17,060 bases of DNA from CAYVUV01 sp964455095 (GTDB taxonomy: Bacteria > Desulfobacterota > Binatia > HRBIN30 > CADEER01), in the NCBI GenBank assembly GCA_964455095.1, contig CAYVUV010000307.1:1-17060 (forward strand), read 5' to 3'. Made by a program: the position numbers and the translations under genes. This document shows positions 1 through 6,785 of the stretch, piece after piece. A model generated the notes under the pieces. The model had not been told where the DNA came from. It was given only the letters and a program-made list of their open reading frames with translations, and searched no databases. Position 1 is the first letter of the stretch; each line of letters begins with the position of its first letter.

Positions 1-80
1 AAGGTTGTCGGAGTTGTCCAATCGCTATGGTGCTACCACAGCCGTCCAGTTCGGTGCAATGCAAATCGCCCCCCAAATCG

Positions 81-102
81 CCCGCTGTGCTGCACCCGCG
101 GG
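81..102 (-). terminator. Hairpin just after the operon's last stop codon, weak terminator candidate
   Basis: CCCGC (81-85) pairs with GCGGG (98-102), with an inner GTG/CAC pairing. On the minus strand the hairpin lies directly after the TGA of the HExxH gene. No U-tract follows it, so it is not a canonical intrinsic terminator. The remaining 80 bases to the left edge show no gene; they hold only a short direct repeat, CAAATCGCCC at 62-71 and 74-83. Confidence 0.25.
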
Positions 103-1455
103 TCAAGCCAGATGGATCTCGGTCGGGGTATTCGCGAGGCCACGCGCGGTCCGCTCGGCCAGATGGCGGTGCTCGAGGGCGGTCAGGTCATCGAACAGCG
201 CGCGCCCGGCGGGGGTGAGCTGCGCGTGGGCGCGCAGCATTTCCATGCCTTCATGATTCTTCAGGTCGAGCTCGGCCATGCGCCGCTCGAAGTCCGGCTG
301 CGCGCTCAAGGGGTGTTGGGCGTCGCGCATGCGGCGATACAGCTCGGCGACCGGGAGGAACGCGTGTACGGCCAGCACGATGCCCCACAGCGGGCGCGGG
401 TCGGGGCGCACGGGGCTCTTGTACAGCGGGTGAAAGGCGTTGGACAGGTACTCGGCGTCATACGCCGAGACGTTGAACTTGTTGTGCTGGAACTCGTGGA
501 TGATGGCCTCAGTCATGATCATCACGCTCGGATGGAGCGTGAGATAGATGGTGCCGACGGCTTCGCGGTAGGAGGCGGACAAGTGTCGCACGGTGTCGTA
601 GCCGATGGGGATGACCTGGTGGAGCATGGTCCGCATCTCGGCGAACTCGCCCGGCATGAAGCGTTCGACCAGCTCGAAGGACTCGTCCAGGATGCTGATC
701 CACTCTTCCTCTGAGTGGTCGCCAAGGTCGATGTGATTGCCGGCCTTTTCGGGGTGCGCTTCGAAGGCAGCGATGGGATTGTAGTCGACGGTGGCAAGGT
801 GCGTCACCTTGCCGATGCGCCGAAAGCGCCGCTCGAAGCGGAAACCGCTCGCGTCGTCGGCACGGGCGTTGTGCAGGGCGTCGGGGGATAATGGCAGCCG
901 GGCCAGCTCGGATCCGCCGCACACGGCCGCCAGGTGGCTGGTGGAGAACCGCAGGCCCGTGGCTCCTGGCGGCGGGATCAGCTCGCCGCCAATCGCGATC
1001 GAGGTCAGGGGCGGCGCGCCGTGCTCCCACAGCACCGATTGGCCGTTGGGAATGAGTTGCCGCAGCGCCATCTCGAAGAGCAGGTGTGGCAACATCTCCG
1101 CCCCGGCCCGGTCGATGCGCGCCTGGTACTCTTCGAGCTCCTGGCGCAACTGCAGGCATTGCAGTGGCGTGCCGACCATCGGCGAGGCAAAGCAGCTCAC
1201 CATCGCCCGCTGGTTGCCCTGCAGCGCCAGCCGCACCAATCGGGCGATGCGTTCGTGGGCAGAGTGCAGCGCCGCGGGTAGATCCCCTTCGATCGTCAAA
1301 AATCGCTGGCAGCAACCGGCGAGATAGCGCCCGTAGGATCGTGCCAGGGCTGGGGTCTCGTTCCCCGCATCCGGCAGGACAAGGCCCCGGCCGGGAACCT
1401 CCGGAACAACCGCACGACTCATCTCTCTATGCCGGTTACCACACCGCAGAATCAT
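103..1455 (-). CDS. HEXXH motif-containing putative peptide modification protein (aKG-HExxH-type peptide beta-hydroxylase family)
   Basis: 450 aa, predicted cytoplasmic. Residues 320-324 read HEFQH, a zincin-like HExxH metal site, followed at 345-358 by the segment YKSPVRPDPRPLWG and then LAVHAF (His364). This order, HExxH and then a W/SPxRPDPRPLxG segment with a nearby His, is the signature of the HEXXH family found beside RiPP clusters. Members of that family have been renamed alpha-ketoglutarate/Fe(II)-dependent peptide beta-hydroxylases rather than proteases. The length fits the family. The gene is the last of the minus-strand block, 10 nt after the TPR protein's stop. By inference it hydroxylates side chains of the HGS-repeat precursor. 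The ATG at 1453-1455 has no clear ribosome site; an in-frame ATG at 1420-1422 (residue 12) is a plausible alternative start. Family assignment is firm; the substrate is inferred. Confidence 0.85.
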   Translation of the reverse strand: MILRCGNRHREMSRAVVPEVPGRGLVLPDAGNETPALARSYGRYLAGCCQRFLTIEGDLPAALHSAHERIARLVRLALQGNQRAMVSCFASPMVGTPLQCLQLRQELEEYQARIDRAGAEMLPHLLFEMALRQLIPNGQSVLWEHGAPPLTSIAIGGELIPPPGATGLRFSTSHLAAVCGGSELARLPLSPDALHNARADDASGFRFERRFRRIGKVTHLATVDYNPIAAFEAHPEKAGNHIDLGDHSEEEWISILDESFELVERFMPGEFAEMRTMLHQVIPIGYDTVRHLSASYREAVGTIYLTLHPSVMIMTEAIIHEFQHNKFNVSAYDAEYLSNAFHPLYKSPVRPDPRPLWGIVLAVHAFLPVAELYRRMRDAQHPLSAQPDFERRMAELDLKNHEGMEMLRAHAQLTPAGRALFDDLTALEHRHLAERTARGLANTPTEIHLA

Positions 1456-1465
1456 GCCGCAACGG

Positions 1466-3430
1466 TCAGTTGGCCGTCGCCTTCTCCATCATGGCACGAA
1501 CCTCTTCCAGGTTCGCCTGCGCGTTTCGGTCGTCGGGCTCGAGCCGCAACGCGGCCTGGAAGTGGTCCACGGCCTCCGTGAGTCGGCCGGCGTCGGCCAG
1601 CGCCACGCCGAGGTCGTTGTGCGCGCCGGGGGAATCGGGGTTGAGTCGCGCGACGGCTGCGAAGTGCTCGATTGCTTCTCGGTGTCGTCCGACTTGTCGG
1701 AGGGCTTTGGCGAGGTTGGCATGCGCCGCGGCGAAATCAGGATCGAGCCGCAGCGCCCGCTCGTAGTGTTCGATCGCCTCCTGTGCTCGCCCGCTTTCGA
1801 GCAAGACGCCGCCCAGATTGTTGTGGGCGGCGGGAGAATCACCAAAGAGGCGCAGGGCCTGTTCGAACTGATCGATTGCCTCCTGGAATTGGTGATTCCG
1901 CGCCAGCGCCGTTCCGAGGTGGTAGCGATACTCAGATAGATAGGGCTTGAGCCGGGCGGCTTCCTGGTAGTGGGCAATCGCCTCGCCGACTCGATCCTTC
2001 TCGAGCAGCGTTCTCCCCAGGTTGAAGTGGGCCTCGGGATACTCGGGCTTGAGCCGCAGCGCGTGCTCGAACTGTTCGATCGCGTCTTGCTGCCGGGTGG
2101 CATCGAGCAGGGCGAGGCCCAGGTTGTTGTGCACGAACGGCGAATCCGGGTTCGCCACCAGGGTTGCCCGATACAGCGTGATGGCGTCGGTGTAGAGCGC
2201 GCTCTGTCGCCACGTCAGGAGCGCGAGCACCGCGCAGGCAGCGATCGCCACGCCGTTCGGCACCCACCGGGTCGGACCGTGTGCGCGCTGCCGCCACGCG
2301 TCCCAGCCCGCTGCCACCAGGGCCACGACGCCGATGAGTGCCACATGCTGGTAGTGGTCGGCGACCAGCGAGTGTTCCATGAAGCCCACATTCGTGAAGC
2401 CCATGACGGGTGCAAGCGACACGCAGAAGAACACCCAGGCCAGCAACAGGGGGCGGCCCCAGCCCAGGCGACACCACCACAGCGCGCCGGTCGTGGCGCC
2501 AGCGGCCAGAAGAGGGAGCCACCAAATCAGCTGGTCCGTGCGGATGTGCCATTTCGGATAGACGAACGAGAGGTTGAGCGGCAGCAGGGCCTTGGCGAGG
2601 TAGAACCACACCGCCGCCCCGGCGCCGAGCAAGCGCTCGGTCAACCCGATCGGCGGCAGGTTGGCGACGAAGCGGGCTTGAAACGACATATTGACGAGGA
2701 TCAGAACGGCGCTGACGAGCAGAAACGGTCCTATCCGCACCGCGTCGCGCGCCGTCAGCGGGTGTCGCCACCAGACGATGGCCAGGAGCAACATGGGAAA
2801 GATGGCGACTGATGCCTTGCTGAGCATGGCCAACACGAATGCCGCCAGGCTCAGCCAGAACCATCGGTCTGCGACCTGCGGAGCGCGCTGGCCAGCCGGC
2901 GGCGATCGCGTCTCGGACTTGAGGTACCAGAGGGTCGCCGCAAGGGAGAACGCCAGCGCCAGGAGGTTCTTGCGCTGCGTGATCCACGCCACGGACTCCA
3001 CGTTGAGCGGATGCAGTGCGAACAGCGCCGCCGCCAGAGGGGCGCCGGGAATGGCCAGGCGGGCCAGGACGGTCCACAGCAGCAATGCCGTGGCGATGTG
3101 CAGGAGCAGGTTGGTGGCGTGGTATCCGGTGGGGTTCATCCCCCACAGCCGCCATTCGAGCCACAGCGAGCTGTTGGTGACGGGCCAGTAGTCGACCGCA
3201 TCGGCGGTCGTCCAGAACCGCAGCAGGCCGTCCGGAGCTTTGATCAGCTGGTTCTCGGTGACGTTGACGTTGTCGTCGAGGATGAAGCCGCCCTGGAGGC
3301 AGGGGCGGTAGGCGACGGACGTGGTGACGACCAGCAGGGCGATGCCGGCCAGCGTGCGCCAGCCTGCGCCGGGCGGTGCTTGATCACGTGGCGCGCGCTG
3401 GCGCTCCTCGCCGCGGCGTGGTCGCGTCAC
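1466..3430 (-). CDS. Polytopic membrane protein with TPR domain, TMTC/PMT-like putative glycosyltransferase
   Basis: 654 aa. Residues 1-415 are a polytopic membrane region with about ten hydrophobic helices. After the first helix (about 24-40) comes an extracytoplasmic loop with the acidic pair LDDN (51-54) and YWPVTNSSLW (81-90). ALHPLNVESVAWITQRKN (138-155) matches the conserved loop of TMTC-type O-mannosyltransferase-like proteins. Residues 431-634 form six regular 34-residue TPR units. The start is GTG at 3428-3430, 13 nt after the hxsB stop; no strong ribosome site is visible. Such PMT-like/TPR proteins are common in deltaproteobacterial genomes, so co-operon placement does not by itself prove a role in peptide modification. 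A possible role is glycosylating exported Ser/Thr-rich products, or docking the pathway at the membrane through the TPRs. The glycosyltransferase activity is inferred from the family, not from catalytic residues beyond the acidic pair. Confidence 0.8.
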   Translation of the reverse strand: MTRPRRGEERQRAPRDQAPPGAGWRTLAGIALLVVTTSVAYRPCLQGGFILDDNVNVTENQLIKAPDGLLRFWTTADAVDYWPVTNSSLWLEWRLWGMNPTGYHATNLLLHIATALLLWTVLARLAIPGAPLAAALFALHPLNVESVAWITQRKNLLALAFSLAATLWYLKSETRSPPAGQRAPQVADRWFWLSLAAFVLAMLSKASVAIFPMLLLAIVWWRHPLTARDAVRIGPFLLVSAVLILVNMSFQARFVANLPPIGLTERLLGAGAAVWFYLAKALLPLNLSFVYPKWHIRTDQLIWWLPLLAAGATTGALWWCRLGWGRPLLLAWVFFCVSLAPVMGFTNVGFMEHSLVADHYQHVALIGVVALVAAGWDAWRQRAHGPTRWVPNGVAIAACAVLALLTWRQSALYTDAITLYRATLVANPDSPFVHNNLGLALLDATRQQDAIEQFEHALRLKPEYPEAHFNLGRTLLEKDRVGEAIAHYQEAARLKPYLSEYRYHLGTALARNHQFQEAIDQFEQALRLFGDSPAAHNNLGGVLLESGRAQEAIEHYERALRLDPDFAAAHANLAKALRQVGRHREAIEHFAAVARLNPDSPGAHNDLGVALADAGRLTEAVDHFQAALRLEPDDRNAQANLEEVRAMMEKATAN

Positions 3431-3443
3431 TCGGTGGTCGTCG

Positions 3444-5009
3444 TCACTGGACGATGAAGTGATCCAGCGTGCGATTGGTCGTCCACAGGCGGAACATCTC
3501 CATGTCGCGCTCGTCGGCCGACTCGAGCTTGTGCATCAGGTAGTCGAAGATCGACTTGTGCTTCTTGCACCACGTCGAGTCGCGCATGTGTCCGTGCAGG
3601 CTGCCCTGGGTCTTGTAGTTGTACTCCACCTGCTGCCCGCACCAGGGCTTGTAGACGCAGCTCACACAGTCCGGGTGGCCGTCGTTCAAGCCGGCCATCA
3701 CCAGGGCGCGCGTCCCGGCGCTGGTCATGATGTCGCGGTAGCTGTCGTAGACCGTCCCGACCTTGAACATGTCGTCGCCCATCGAGGCGACGAAGCGCCC
3801 TTCGTCGGACGAGTAGATGCTCCCGTCCGGCGCATAGCCGAGCTGACCGATGCAGGCGCCGCCGGGGATGCGCAGGTCGAGGTAATTGGGCTCCTCGTCG
3901 GCGAGGATCTTGTTCAGCATGATCGCGGCGTGCCGCTCCATGACCTGAATGCCCTGGCGATTGAGCTCGATGATGTAGTCGACGGCGTTGGCGTAGAACT
4001 CGAGGAAGTCGTCCATCGTGTAGCCCAGCGTCTTGACGCTCTTGGCCGCAAAGCCGAACGGATCGAGCTTGCGCAGGAAGATGGCCCGGCAGCCGACCTC
4101 GACGAACTGGTCGACGATCTCCTTCCAGCGCGTCAGACTGGGGCGCGTGATGGTGGGCAGCGCCTCGACCCGATAGTGGTTCTTGTCGAGACCCATGTCG
4201 GCATAGCGCTGGTTGATCTTGCGCATCCAGCCGACGAGCATCTCGTGGCTGTTGCCGCCCTTGAAGATGCGAATCTTGTTGTGCAGGTCGGGCGGGCCGT
4301 CGAGGCTGGTGCAGATCTGCACGTGCTGATCGAGCAGGAACTGAAGCTTCTCCTCGTCCATCAAGGAGAGATTGGTCACCAGCGCAAACGACAGGACCTT
4401 CTTCGCTTCGACGTTCTTTTTGCGCGCGTACTCGACGATGTGGCGCAGCACGTCCCAGTTGGCCGTCGGCTCGCCGCCTTGAAACTCGATCGTCAGTGCC
4501 CAGGCCGTGGTCTGAAAGGCAAAGTCGACGCCGCGCTCGGCGACTTCGATCGACATGTCGGTGTCGGTGCGTTCCATGCCGACGATCGAGCTGTGGCAGT
4601 ACTGACACCCGTGGTTGCAGCGGTGAGTGAGCACGAAGGCGTGCAGGGTGGGGCCGGCGTAGAGGTATTCCTTCTTGCGCCGCCAGCGGTCGGCTTGCGC
4701 GTGGAGGTCGACTTCGCGGGCGATGAAATTGCCACCCTTGAGCTTCTCGTACAGCGGCTCGCCCGGCTGGGGCCGTCCCTCGATGAAGGCGCGGAATTCG
4801 TCCTGCGTCAGCAGCAGCCAGTCGCCGAGGTCGTTGCTGATCAAGACCTTCTGGCCAACGGTGCGCTGGTTGTAGGGAAAGGCGAACTCGGGCTTCCAGT
4901 CGTTCGGGCTCGAGAGGTGGGTGAAGTCGACCTGGCGTCCGCGCGGCAACAGGGGCGTCGCCGCGTTCGCGCCGGCGCTCGCATCGATCGGTTTGGTTGC
5001 GTCAAGCAT
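3444..5009 (-). CDS. hxsB: His-Xaa-Ser system radical SAM/SPASM maturase HxsB
   Basis: 521 aa. The radical SAM cluster motif is CNHGCQYC (Cys131, 135, 138), followed by EFQGGEP (175-181) for SAM binding. HxsB hallmarks follow in order: TSLDGPPDLHN (234-244), IFLRKLDPFGFA (310-321), YIIELN (345-350) and YLDLRIPGGACIG (376-388), then GSIYSSDEGR (396-405). The C-terminal SPASM-type Cys are C386, C448, C451, C457 and C481, expected to bind auxiliary Fe-S clusters. Residues 20-120 resemble the N-terminal recognition domain of SPASM maturases. The start is ATG 5007-5009, overlapping the stop of the small upstream gene by 8 nt, with AAGAG about 5 nt upstream. A longer in-frame reading to 5141 would lie entirely over the upstream gene and has low-complexity, shadow-like composition. 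HxsB modifies His-Xaa-Ser repeat peptides by family assignment; the exact chemistry here is unknown. Confidence 0.9.
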   Translation of the reverse strand: MLDATKPIDASAGANAATPLLPRGRQVDFTHLSSPNDWKPEFAFPYNQRTVGQKVLISNDLGDWLLLTQDEFRAFIEGRPQPGEPLYEKLKGGNFIAREVDLHAQADRWRRKKEYLYAGPTLHAFVLTHRCNHGCQYCHSSIVGMERTDTDMSIEVAERGVDFAFQTTAWALTIEFQGGEPTANWDVLRHIVEYARKKNVEAKKVLSFALVTNLSLMDEEKLQFLLDQHVQICTSLDGPPDLHNKIRIFKGGNSHEMLVGWMRKINQRYADMGLDKNHYRVEALPTITRPSLTRWKEIVDQFVEVGCRAIFLRKLDPFGFAAKSVKTLGYTMDDFLEFYANAVDYIIELNRQGIQVMERHAAIMLNKILADEEPNYLDLRIPGGACIGQLGYAPDGSIYSSDEGRFVASMGDDMFKVGTVYDSYRDIMTSAGTRALVMAGLNDGHPDCVSCVYKPWCGQQVEYNYKTQGSLHGHMRDSTWCKKHKSIFDYLMHKLESADERDMEMFRLWTTNRTLDHFIVQ

Positions 5010-5256
5010 GGCGGCTCTTGCTGCGCACCGCGGTGTTGGCGAGCGCGAAATTGCAGAACTCGGCGACGACGTCGCCTTCGACATCGGCCGTGATCCCGGT
5101 GACGTCGACGATGTAGTGGTCACCCTCCGGGCGGACGGCAAACGAGGCGAAATCGGCGAAGGTGGTGGCCGCTTCCGCGATGGCGTCCTGCGCGTACAGG
5201 GCGCGGTGGAGCTTCACGGTCGCGGTCCCGGCGGTGCTGGTCGTCGCCATCGTCAC
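5002..5256 (-). CDS. Small HxsD-like protein (second paralogue)
   Basis: 84 aa, no signal peptide, predicted cytoplasmic. Residues 15-80 follow the plan of the adjacent HxsD: KLHRALYAQDAIAEAA, then a buried strand (FASFAV), a second strand (YIVDVTG) and a helix with EFCNFALANTAVRSK (66-80), which parallels EFENELLAQALRLKV in the neighbour. It lacks the neighbour's C-terminal extension. The GTG start at 5254-5256 forms a GTGA overlap with the upstream gene's TGA, with AAGGA about 6 nt before it; an ATG two codons later (5248-5250) is the alternative. It overlaps hxsB by 8 nt, so translation of the three genes is probably coupled. The likely role is a small partner of HxsB, perhaps binding the leader, as a dimer with the larger HxsD. 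The homology is read by eye and is moderate. Confidence 0.72.
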   Translation of the reverse strand: MTMATTSTAGTATVKLHRALYAQDAIAEAATTFADFASFAVRPEGDHYIVDVTGITADVEGDVVAEFCNFALANTAVRSKSRHA

Positions 5257-5711
5257 TCTGCGTCCTTCTTCCTGGCTTCCCAGGGCGTCGCGAGACCGAG
5301 CGGGTCGTCCAGAAAGCCGTCTTCGGCCGGGTCCTGCATATCGATCATCAAGTCGTCCGCTGCCGCATCGCCGCTACTCGAGCCCAGGCCGACCGCCCCG
5401 GCAATGGCCAGGGACGTAATGTCTTCGATGATGCGCTGGTTCGCCTTCGACACCTTGAGGCGCAGGGCCTGGGCCAGCAGCTCGTTTTCGAACTCACCGG
5501 CCATCGCCCGCAGCGTCGCCTGGTCCAGGGGCTGCTTGCCGCGCAGGTGGACGAGAAAGCGCGTGCCGTCACGGTCGAGCAGGACGTAGGCGCGGTCGAG
5601 AAATACGTACGCTGCCGCATACAGCACGCCGCGCGGGTACAGGCCGACATCGAGCGACAGGGTGAGGGTGGACGTCGTCGCGTCCAGGGTTTCCATCTGT
5701 GATTGTGTCAT
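5253..5711 (-). CDS. hxsD: His-Xaa-Ser system protein HxsD
   Basis: 152 aa. Residues 17-100 show the HxsD pattern: LSLDVGLYPRGVLYAAAYVF, then DRAYVLLDRDG and FLVHLRGK, then EFENELLAQALRLKV (73-87), which corresponds to the LLNDYxLRE-type signature that names the family, then NQRIIEDI. Residues 101-152 form an Ala/Gly/Asp-rich tail longer than usual for HxsD (about 100 aa). The chosen start is ATG 5709-5711, with GAAAGGA just upstream; a TTG at 5745-5747 would add 12 residues, but the ribosome site favours the ATG. It is the first gene after a 123-nt gap and overlaps the next small gene by 4 nt. HxsD is a small conserved companion of the HxsB/HxsC maturases with no proven activity; a substrate-binding or chaperone role is an inference. 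Confidence 0.82.
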   Translation of the reverse strand: MTQSQMETLDATTSTLTLSLDVGLYPRGVLYAAAYVFLDRAYVLLDRDGTRFLVHLRGKQPLDQATLRAMAGEFENELLAQALRLKVSKANQRIIEDITSLAIAGAVGLGSSSGDAAADDLMIDMQDPAEDGFLDDPLGLATPWEARKKDAE

Positions 5712-5798
5712 GGTCCTTTCAAACTTTCCTGCAGGTACTTTCCGCAAGCATGTGCGACGCGCGGGAGGTTTTCAACCGGTTGCTGGCATGCATCGCCT

Positions 5799-5819
5799 CG
5801 GCTGCCGGGCGGCAAGCCG
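5799..5819. other. GC-rich hairpin in the 123-nt gap between the two halves of the minus-strand block
   Basis: CGGCTGCC (5799-5806) pairs with GGCAAGCCG (5811-5819), with one bulged base and a GGGC loop. It lies 15 nt downstream of the stop of the radical SAM gene at 5835. No U-tract follows on the minus strand. It could be an RNA-processing or attenuating element separating the upstream radical SAM genes from hxsD-hxsB. The same gap holds palindromes AACCGGTT (5774-5781) and CCTGCAGG; no clear promoter was recognised. Confidence 0.3.
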
Positions 5820-5834
5820 TGGCTTCGCCACTCG

Positions 5835-6785
5835 TCACGCTGCGGTCGTCGCCTCCGCGGCGTACTCGGGCCGGACCTCTTCGTCTCCGTAGCGCTCCAG
5901 GTAATCGCGTCGCAGCCCGAGGCAGACACCGTGCTGATGCCGGCACCCGGTGCACTTTTCCCCGTAGGTGTTGGGGGAGATTCGCGACTCCCACAGCGCA
6001 AACGACGCGCGCGGCGTGATGACCAACACCTTGTCCTCGCGCAGATCAGCGATATGGGCCTCGTAGCCCGGCAGCATGCAGCGCGGAATGTGGCGCGACC
6101 GCACGGTGACGCCGAGCTGCGTGCCGCGATCGAACGCCGCCGCGATGCCGTCGCGCATCTCGCTGACCGGCAGCAGCGAGGCCAGGTTGTCTTTGTTGCG
6201 ATCCGACAGCGAGACCAGCCAGAGGTTGAATGTCTTGATGCCGAGGCCGGCCCAATGCTCGACGATGTCGGCCAGGTGCATCCAGGTGTCGCTCTTGATG
6301 ATCAGGTCGCCGACGGGGGCATGGCCGAGCGCGGCGAGATTGCGCACGCCTTCGGTGACCATGCCGAGGGCGCCGGGCTTGCCCATGATCTTCTCGTAGA
6401 GCTCCGCCGTGTGCGCCATGAAGGAGATGTGGAAATCCGTGATCCCGGCACTGGATGCTTCCTCCGCGAAGGCGCGGTACGAATACATCAGGCCGTTCGA
6501 CGGGACCTTGATGGAGCGATAGCCGCGATCGCGGCACCAACGCACCAGGGGCAGCAGTGAGCGACGGATGGTCGGCTCGCCGCCGCCGAAAGCGACTTTG
6601 GTCGCACCGCGCGCCCGCGCGTCGCTGAGCATCGACATGACGGCGGCAGTGGCCATGTTCTCCTGCCGCATCTCGTCGGTGATCGAGCAGTAGTCGCACT
6701 GTACGTTGCACGCGTAGCCGATCTGCACGTCGACCAGGACGTCGGCGTAGTCGAACCACTGCTCGCGCAACTTCACCGACGCCAT
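5835..6785 (-). CDS. Radical SAM protein with four-Cys C-terminal module
   Basis: 316 aa, cytoplasmic. The [4Fe-4S] motif is CNVQCDYC (C26, C30, C33), preceded by VQIGYA; GGGEPT at 68-72 is the SAM-binding loop; PSNG (95-98) and ISFMAHTAELYEKIMG follow as in the radical SAM barrel. The C-terminal module has PRC (C236) and then CTGCRHQHGVC (C278, C281, C288), ending with YLERYGDEEVRP, a common ending in proteins with one auxiliary Fe-S cluster. The start is ATG 6783-6785, sharing one base with the TAA of the upstream gene (TAATG), a sign of coupled translation. It is the last gene of the upstream radical SAM set. It is a candidate modifying enzyme for the HGS-repeat precursor. It might take the HxsC role, but I could not assign it to a named subfamily. 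Confidence 0.88.
   Translation of the reverse strand: MASVKLREQWFDYADVLVDVQIGYACNVQCDYCSITDEMRQENMATAAVMSMLSDARARGATKVAFGGGEPTIRRSLLPLVRWCRDRGYRSIKVPSNGLMYSYRAFAEEASSAGITDFHISFMAHTAELYEKIMGKPGALGMVTEGVRNLAALGHAPVGDLIIKSDTWMHLADIVEHWAGLGIKTFNLWLVSLSDRNKDNLASLLPVSEMRDGIAAAFDRGTQLGVTVRSRHIPRCMLPGYEAHIADLREDKVLVITPRASFALWESRISPNTYGEKCTGCRHQHGVCLGLRRDYLERYGDEEVRPEYAAEATTAA

Noticed and set aside
3459..5093. Plus-strand 544-codon frame opposite hxsB
   Set aside because: Shadow of hxsB in GC-rich DNA; no recognisable domain and no ribosome site.
5010..5141. N-terminal extension of hxsB by 44 residues
   Set aside because: It lies fully over the coupled HxsD-like gene and is Ser/Thr/Arg low-complexity; the ATG at 5007-5009 has a ribosome site and an 8-nt overlap.
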